Below, piece after piece: positions 56,620-64,000 of a stretch of 64,000 nt of DNA. The notes under the pieces were generated by a model that did no database searches, was not told the DNA's origin, and worked only from the letters and a program-made list of their open reading frames with translations. The stretch's first letter is position 1. Each line of letters starts with the position of its first letter. This stretch comes from Pyxicephalus adspersus (Eukaryota > Chordata > Amphibia > Anura > Pyxicephalidae): NCBI RefSeq assembly GCF_032062135.1, contig NC_092861.1:55445179-55509178 (forward strand). Direction: 5' to 3'. The position numbers were made by a program, and so were the translations under genes.

Positions 56620-58660
56620 GGTAGAAAACCCTCTGTCACCTGTTACACAAAGCAGCAATGGCAGCTAGTCAAAATAATTCAAAACTAGAAACAAGTAGAA
56701 AGGTGCACTTGGATAAAGCAGTATATTGAATCAGGCCGGCACAAATAAACCTCTTGGTGTACATACTGAGGTTTTTGTTGTATACACTTGCATGTTTTTG
56801 TAAAGCTATACTGCCATATCAAGGCTTTTCTGTAAAGTCTGGTCCTTAACTTACAACTGTCTCATTCCCAAATCCTAAACCAGGAAAATGTTTTTTTTTG
56901 ATATGCAGGAAATGTAAGTACCTGAATTTGACCTGACATCAGCCTCTTTCAGCCCCAGTACAGCAAAACGGAAGTGTGAGAGGAAGAAGCAGTACAAGAG
57001 GCCAACCAAGAAGCATAGTGAAAGGAAAAAAGATGAGCTTATCACTGTGCTCTTTTACCTTGTACTGTTGAGTCGTATGGGTGGGACAACTCTGAATTAA
57101 AGATGAATAATCTGAGAAATGTGTTTAGGGTCTTTTTAAAAGGCTATTTATTTTATGTTGTTTCTTTTACTTGAACTCTTGCTTTAACATGAGAAAGTAC
57201 CATTGTGTTTTATACTCATGTATGCACAGTGAAGAACATAGCGTTTAGTGGTGATATTGGGATACAAACACGTGTCCTCCTTTTCCTCCTCTTCTTCCTC
57301 TAGGCTGCAAATTTTCTACTGTCTGACAAACATTTGATAAGCTTGCATGATGACTGAATAATGTATTGCTTTAGTCACCTCTTCCCCTATTTAGCAATCA
57401 CACTTTATATTTTAGTAGTAACAAGGTAGAAAAGGGTCTAAACTGTGTAAAACAATCTGTATACATAAACAATTAAGAACAATCTGAAATAATTTACCAG
57501 TACTGAAACATATGACAGCAAATTTATGGGCAATTTTATTTGATCTGTCAAGCTAGTGATTGCAGGACAGTAGCACAACACTGCAAATCAATCACACTAC
57601 AGTCATGTGCTGCTATATTTTTAGATTTCAGTTGGCAGATGTGATTAATCACAGTAGTAGTATATTCAAGAGTTTTCTTGTAATTTTTTTATTTTTGTTT
57701 TATTTCGATACTATAGACCATTTTAGTTGCAAAAAACAAGCGATTGCAGGATTGTATTACAATGCTACAAATCAATTGGATTGCAGGATGTCATTCTTCA
57801 CAAGTTGTAATATAATCAAGTGTTTTTCTGTGAGTTTTTGTTTTATGTTGATTTGTTGATTTAAATTTGTATTTTTAAAGACATTAAAAAAGTTTGCCTT
57901 GTTCTTCCTTCCTATAAAAGCCACAGGTAGGATTCCAAAATGTCCTGTTCAAAAGTATAGAAAATTCAGTGGTGGTAAATCTTTATTTAGATGCTAAAAC
58001 CAAAAACACAGTAAGATAACAGCATGTTTCTAAATTTACTACAGCTGGGGATTGGAAGCAGGACCCCTGATCTTTTATATATATCTTCTAAAAAATTACT
58101 TTGTGAAAATAAATTTTATTCACTTAACAATGAGATATAATTGCACATACATGAAATAATGCAACAACACAACTACAAATTGTGTGCACCAAGCTTAAAC
58201 TTAGTTCATATGCAATGTGATTACCAACATTTGACTTTGAATGGTGTCTGAACAAAGATGACATTATTGACATTATGACTGTTTAAAGGAGATAGATAGA
58301 TGAAGGTATTGCCATGGAGTGTACCTTAATCACTGTGAGAGGATATAAATACTTGTAACTTTTACACGTTACTTAGCAAGCTCAATCTGACACTAGGTCC
58401 ACTATGAGGTTCTATAAATATGCAAGTTTAGTTGTAAATATTATTTTGGCCCTTCATTAGCTTTAGAATCAGCTTTGGTGTCAAGAGCCTGAGATCACCT
58501 ATTGTTTAACAACTAAACTAAAAACGTAATATATAATTGAATGCCATATTTGTCATTTTAAGAGGACTTTTTTAGTCCTCTTCATCCTATTTGTATTGTT
58601 AAATCATGTCTGCAGTTAGTCTAAACCTACATTCTTTACCTGTTACAAATTTTAGGCTGC
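56620..58660. other. No gene recognised
   Basis: Short frames only. A stretch at 56880-57110 has repeat-like character, but no ends could be set. Confidence 0.45.
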
Positions 58661-58664
58661 TTAA

Positions 58665-58982
58665 AGCGGAAGTAAACCCAAAACTTACCCAAAACAATAA
58701 AATCACACTCACCTTAAATCTCGCAGATCAGTCAATCTGTCCGAAGGTTTCTTCGATCGGGTCCTGCGTCATCCCAGTATCAGTCTTCAGCAGGCACAGA
58801 GGGAGCCAGCCACCGCCATCTTCTTTCCTATTCGTGGTTTTCCAACTACGTTACCTGATCTCACACTGTGCAGGTGCCAAACATGAGAAAAAAAACACAA
58901 AAAACTAAATTTTTTACTTTAAATGAAAGGGTTGTCTACCTTTTTATGTAAAGGAAAAATTCTGAGTTTAGGTACTCCTAAA
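58665..58982. mobile_element. TTAA MITE of the AGCGGACCTAAAC family, copy 4
   Basis: TTAA at 58661-58664 precedes AGCGGAAGTAAACCC. The right end carries GGGTTGTCTACCTTTTTATG and TTCTGAGTTTAGGTACTC, the inverse of the left end of copies 2 and 3. The right TTAA is mutated (CTAA). The core has TCGATCGGGTCCTGCGTCAT. It is opposite in orientation to copies 2 and 3. Confidence 0.82.
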
Positions 58983-59288
58983 CTGTTAGATGCATACAAA
59001 AAAAGCATACATTGAACAAGTATATAAAATGAATTAGCCCATATTTTACAGTGGCGAAGGAAAACAAATAAATGTTCTTAGGTCTCTTAGTACATACATA
59101 AAACTTACTGAAAAAATGCTATTTTAACGTAGTCTTACACAAAGATATTGTTTCACATTGAAGATCCTGCCATCTTGTACCAACAGCTGTAAATACTACT
59201 AAACAGGTCATGAAAAAAGATTGCACAATTTAATCTTTTGGTTTGTGTTGTCAAGAAGAAACAGATGGTTTATTGTACATTGTGCTGT

Positions 59289-59289
<1 letters not shown>

Positions 59290-59320
<31 letters not shown>

Positions 59321-59329
59321 TATAAAGGT
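59290..59329. repeat. Uninterrupted run of 40 T
   Basis: Forty consecutive T, far longer than other homopolymers here. As A40 on the minus strand it may be the tail of a retroposed copy, but I recognise no body upstream on that strand. Confidence 0.95.
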
Positions 59330-59733
59330 GAAAATATCTATCCTTTTCAGTGCAGCCATTCATAAATCATTAACTGATATATCAATGTAACCTTAACAGA
59401 AAATGAACATATCTTGCTCTTAAACTTCCCATGTGCATCCACCTTTATTTTCTAGCAGAGGTTGTGACATTTAGTACAATAAAATGATGGTGTTCTGTTT
59501 ATATAGGAGTATGTCAATGTTTATATAGGAGTATGTTGAGGATTTCCCACATACAGTATGGTTTTATCTTTAAATTATCATTTTGTTCAACCTCTAAGGG
59601 ATGGGATTCTTTAGTACTTATCAAAAAAATATGTATAAACCCTAGCCCGCAGCCTGTGAATATGGGTATAACAAAGTGACAATGTTACCTCAGTATTTGT
59701 ACATATCCTTCCAAAAAACTTTATCTGTTGGTC

Positions 59734-59754
59734 TATATATATATATATATATAT
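59734..59754. repeat. (TA)n microsatellite
   Basis: About ten TA units, followed by ATTT repeats. Confidence 0.92.
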
Positions 59755-59837
59755 TTATTTATTTATATTTACTATATGACATCTGCCAGAACTGGGCATC
59801 TTCATTTAGATTGTGTACATTATTAGTGTAACATTAA

Positions 59838-60826
59838 CCACCTAGCCGTTAAGCCCGACCTTCGTACGGGCAAAAAAAAAAAGGCTAGGATGGTTAACCC
59901 CGTATTTTTGTCGCATCCATACTTACCTGGTCCCGCTGTGCTCATCCAGCGTCGTTTTCGTATTCCAGCATCGTCCTCCGTCCATCTTCGTCCGTCGGTC
60001 TCCCTCTCCAGAGTCGGGTGCCAGCGGGAACGGTAAGATGCCGGCCGGCATCTTTTGTTCCGCTGCCCGGCATCTTTTGTTCCGCCGTCCGGCAGAACAC
60101 AAGATGCTGGTCGGCTTCTTACCTGGTCCCGCTGATCGCCGATGATCCTTCTTCATCCAGCGCCGGGTGTCTTCTGAAGCGAGAAGCTGTCCGGCTGAGA
60201 AAAAAATAGCCGGACGGCTTCCCTGCNNNNNNNNNNNNNNNNNNNNNNNNNNNNNNNNNNNNNNNNNNNNNNNNNNNNNNNNNNNNNNNNNNNNNNNNNN
60301 NNNNNNNNNNNNNNNNNNNNNNNNNNNNNNNNNNNNNNNNNNNNNNNNNNNNNNNNNNNNNNNNNNNNNNNNNNNNNNNNNNNNNNNNNNNNNNNNNNNN
60401 NNNNNNNNNNNNNNNNNNNNNNNNNNNNNNNNNNNNNNNNNNNNNNNNNNNNNNNNNNNNNNNNNNNNNNNNNNNNNNNNNNNNNNNNNNNNNNNNNNNN
60501 NNNNNNNNNNNNNNNNNNNNNNNNNNNNNNNNNNNNNNNNNNNNNNNNNNNNNNNNNNNNNNNNNNNNNNNNNNNNNNNNNNNNNNNNNNNNNNNNNNNN
60601 NNNNNNNNNNNNNNNNNNNNNNNNNNNNNNNNNNNNNNNNNNNNNNNNNNNNNNNNNNNNNNNNNNNNNNNNNNNNNNNNNNNNNNNNNNNNNNNNNNNN
60701 NNNNNNNNNNNNNNNNNNNNNTGTTCGGACATATTTCTGTAAGTTACAGGTCTACAATTTAAAAAAAAAAAATTCATGAAAAACAGTGGATCATTTTTGG
60801 TACAGAAATCTAGACCTCAGTGTAAC
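59838..60826. mobile_element. TTAA-flanked element, second copy related to 2922-4052, with assembly gap
   Basis: TTAA (59834-59837) precedes CCACCTAGCCGTTAAGCCCG, similar at the first bases to the 2922 element. The last part, TTCGGACATATTTCTGTAAG and ACAGAAATCTAGACCTCAGT, matches about 100 bases at the right end of that element. The final GCCCAGGTGGTTAA is not preserved, so the right terminus is lost or diverged. The visible interior is GC-rich, repeating CTTACCTGGTCCCGCTG (59925 and 60119) and CCGGCATCTTTTGTTCCG. Long frames reported across it run through N and are meaningless. Confidence 0.7.
60227..60721. other. Assembly gap (495 N)
   Basis: The N run begins within GC-rich repetitive sequence of the element above. 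Confidence 0.98.
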
Positions 60827-63269
60827 GCTCATTTGCAAAAATTGTGATGATAATGCATGGGTTTGTGTCCATGATTAATATTTACTAGATTATGATGATG
60901 ATAATGTCATCTTAGCATCTCATCTAGTCAATTTGTGAAATGTATTATTTTTGTTTTTTATTTTAAGTTTTTCATTATGGGTATCTGATCCATCCTTCCT
61001 TACATTACCAGATTACATATGCCAGTGAATAATTACACAGTGTTACTTGCAATAAATAGATCTTTTTAGTTGCTAGGTAGGTTTGTATTTAAAAAAAAAG
61101 GCCACCTAAACTTACAGAAAACTTTGATGAGGTCATAAGATGACATCACTGGCAAAGTCACCTGGGTTCCATTTGCTACAGGTTCAGAAGAGTTCTTTTA
61201 GGTTCCCTAAATACATTTGGGGCAAAATCACATAACTGATATTGGAACAGACTCCATGTAGTAACACCCCTAAAAACACCACTGAGAAAGCAGTTTGCAA
61301 GGTAAACAACTGGCTGGTAGCCAGTTGTTATGTTGGCAACTGATTTAAAGTTTACAGTTTGCAAACATGTACAGTAATTTATGAAAGTTGCAGATGCTTA
61401 GAGTTTATTGAAAACTCATGTTTGGGTGAACTTGCACCTCATCCCAAGTATTTACTTTGTCAGATTGGTGTTATGGTAGCAGGACTGGAAGCCCAAGAGG
61501 TAATCATTTTAGTTTCAGTGGTGAGTCCTGCTTTCTGGATGGTAATTGAAACGGACCAATTTTAAATGGCAAAACCAGACTCAGTCTAAAAACAGAACTT
61601 GGACTTGAGTGGCTAATAAACATATTAATGAGTAAAATACTAGAATATTGTCAGGTGAAAGGAAATAATCATTATATTTAAAATTAAATACAATGTTTCA
61701 CATTTTGCTTCATGAAAAAATATTTCTTTATTGTAAATATTGCTTGAATAACGTCAGGAAAGTTATTAGAAAAGACGTTTCAATGTGTGTCCCATAAAAC
61801 ATATAGGTGATCATTAAATCACAGTGTCATTTTTACTCACTGGCACATTTAAAATATACAAATATCTTAAATAACTGCTTAGGAGATGTCTTGTGGTAAT
61901 AATTTTTTTATTTTTTAAAAAGTGTGGGGTTCCTTTTAAATTTCAGCCAGACCTTTATTCAGACCAGGACATTTTAGTTCCATGTCTGGTTCCCTAAAAG
62001 AATGTGGGTGTTTGTTGGGGGGCTTATGATGGAATATGGTACTAAAACATTTTTATTCTCAGTTACTGCTGATTTTACAAGTCCAAATATTACTTTGCTC
62101 TATAGGGGTGTACAGATGTGAAAGCTAAACCTGTTTATTAGATTAATTCATAGTGTGTGATATTTGTAGTCAGTTTTATATTATCTCAGATTTATTGCCA
62201 GAATAATACAAATACATGTACCTGCAGCACATTCACATACTTATGATAACCTTACTGTCCCATAAATGGAGATTATGTTTTGACATAATAATAGATCAAG
62301 TTGGCATTGACTTCTTTAAAGCTATTTAAAGCTTGTTTACTATGGAAATTGAATTCTATAACACGGTTATTTACAACTTACACAAGTGCTACTGTACTGG
62401 GACAATTTCATTTTAAAGTGAATATCAGTGTTTAGAAAAAAAAAGTTGCATAATAAATATTATCTGTAGCATCCAAAAAATTAATAAAATAATAGCAACC
62501 ACCAATTCTTTATATAGCAAACTTAATCCAGATTTTTAGTCTAAACTTCAGATGGGCGTTTGTCAAATACAAAATTACCTATTCCCACTAGTCATCCTTG
62601 AGCATTTGATTTGTTTTTTTGACAAGCAGGCAAGTTTGTAAGTCTTTGGGAGCATTTTGAGTGGTAGATCATCCTGAGATGCTGCATAAGTGCCTCAAAA
62701 ACTGCGCTGAAACCAAACACCTGTACAAAGCATTTCAGCCTCTACAATTTGTTTGAATAATACCCAGGGCATTGAGGAGCTTGAGGACTGGTTGATAGTA
62801 ATAAACTGCAGTGATCCTTCATTCAAAAACCACCTGTGTAAGCCTTGGATATATTACTTTTTAGGGAAGTAGCAACATTTTATGTAGCAATGTACCTTCC
62901 TTAAGTAGCAATGCGCTCTCCTATGTGAGTGCAATCTTAGAGATGAAAAACCTTTAGAAGCATAAGTTAACGGATGATGGCAGTAACTGCAAGGGAAGGT
63001 AGACTTATATAATGCAGGTAATGGCAATAACACATTTGTTTTGTTTTTCTAAGTGCCTTAACAGGCTTATTCTTGGGAAAAAAAGGAAATATAACTAAGA
63101 CATAATTTTTTCTCCCCCTTTACCATGGTGGCAACACTGTTCTCACTCCAGTGGAATCAGTGCATAGGGTAGTTTAGGTGGACATTTATAAGGACTTTTA
63201 TTAAATGACAAACAAATTAGTTCATTTGCAGCTAAAAATGTTGCAAAAGTAGTTTTTTATTACTATTTT
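60827..63269. other. No gene recognised
   Basis: AT-rich with short frames. The 68-codon frame at 61359-61565 has no motif. Confidence 0.45.
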
Positions 63270-63840
63270 TTTTATTTAAACTTTATTGAGAAGGTTCAAG
63301 GACATTAAATTTCACAAAACAATATAATAATTGTAAACATAACATTTGTGTGGTAAACATTAGGCAAAAGTCTGGAAAATATCTAACATATTATAGAATA
63401 TGACAGCATAATTTGAATACACACTAAAAATTTCCAGTCCTGTAGAACTCAACTCGGATTTTTGTTCAAAATAGTTGGGGAAAAATAACTAATGGGAAGG
63501 TAGGGGAAGGGTTATTATGGTGGGGGTGGATGAGGCAGAAGGGGATACAGGGAGTAATAAACTCAGTGCTGGGATGAGAACATCAGATCAATAGGTGAAC
63601 AATACTTGCGTACCATATTTAAACCAGAGGGCTAGTATATTAGACAGTTAGACCACTATGGGCCCTTCATATAATATTAAAGCCTATGCATTAGCTTGGA
63701 GGACAGTCAAATAGTCGGGTGAGTCTCGGAACAAGACCCAGTAATACCATCTCTGGGTATGCCTGTCTTCCGTGCCAGTGGTGCATATAGGGGATCCAAG
63801 CTCATCTCCATAATGGAGGGCCAGAACGTCCTCTGCAGAA
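63270..63840 (-). repeat. Possible LINE 3' end
   Basis: Sequence with AAACTTTATTGAGAAGGTTC and a purine-rich GAGGCAGAAGGGGATACAGG resembles, on the minus strand, the 3' end of an L1/Tx1-type LINE. There is no coding evidence, so this is tentative. Confidence 0.35.
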
Positions 63841-63847
63841 TAAAGCT

Positions 63848-64000
63848 AATGCCCCTGATTCATCAATGAAATCCGCGCTCGCTGGAAGCGCGAATGTACG
63901 CGCGGCCATCGATCGCGGATTACCGCGGTCCGGACTCGAGTATGCGCGTACACTCGCCTCACTACCAGCCGGATTCCAGCCTTCACAATAGGGAGCGCGA
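63848..64000. repeat. CpG-rich repeat running off the window end
   Basis: From AATGCCCCTGATTCATCAAT the base composition changes abruptly to CpG-rich, with ATCCGCGCTCGC, CATCGATCGCGG and ACCGCGG palindromes. I recall a similar frog MITE beginning TGCCCCTGATTCATCAA. The right end is outside the window. Confidence 0.55.

Larger units (their letters stand above)
58983..59833. other. No gene; contains T40 and a TA microsatellite
   Basis: Apart from the T run at 59290-59329 and the TA repeat at 59734-59754, I see only short AT-rich frames. Confidence 0.5.

Noticed and set aside
59923..60777. 284-codon minus-strand frame
   Set aside because: About 165 codons are N, and the rest is GC-rich repeat.

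Overview
This window looks like non-coding vertebrate DNA, most likely from a frog or other amphibian. It is AT-rich and microsatellite-rich, and I found no host exon, rRNA gene, intact tRNA gene or CRISPR array. The amphibian call is an inference: the CR1-type LINE, V-domain SINEs, a Tc1 element with long inverted repeats and several TTAA- or TA-flanked MITE families resemble anuran repeats I remember, and I could not search a database. Two assembly gaps are present, at 48168-48299 and 60227-60721.

Left third (1-22 kb): a TTAA-flanked, palindrome-rich element lies at 2922-4052. A decayed CR1-like LINE on the minus strand (5136-7715) carries an in-frame 30-bp tandem expansion and is split by a solo LTR (6052-6722) with a perfect 5-bp target duplication. 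After it come a hairpin element built around TG/TA repeats (8757-8935), a C-rich block (11440-12240), a hAT-type MITE (14793-15009), a TTAA MITE (19959-20491), a pogo-like TA MITE (21369-21703) and a SINE (21811-22066).

Middle (22-47 kb): several copies of a roughly 215-bp foldback MITE, one interrupted by a segment that also occurs inverted 0.7 kb away. A broken minus-strand gene (32739-34287) belongs to a multi-copy metazoan family of unknown function. Beside it is a 1644-bp Tc1-like transposon (34941-36584) whose 346-codon transposase frame is fully open but has glycine where the third catalytic acidic residue should be. Two more SINE pieces, a GC-rich tRNA-derived SINE with clear A and B boxes (42250-42490), and further MITEs complete this part.

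Right third (47-64 kb): a 2.7-kb hAT-like non-autonomous element (47697-50428) contains a 34-bp minisatellite, an assembly gap and a two-forward/two-reverse internal repeat. Two more solo LTRs follow (50531-51259 and 54087-54776), each with a perfect 5-bp target duplication. Then come a LINE endonuclease fragment fused to a 55-bp sequence that recurs exactly 0.6 kb away, a 32-bp tandem repeat, two TTAA MITEs, a 40-base T run, a second gapped copy of the 2922 element, and a CpG-rich repeat that runs off the end.

There is no gene network here. The content is a layered record of transposition, and target duplications and nesting give part of the order of events.
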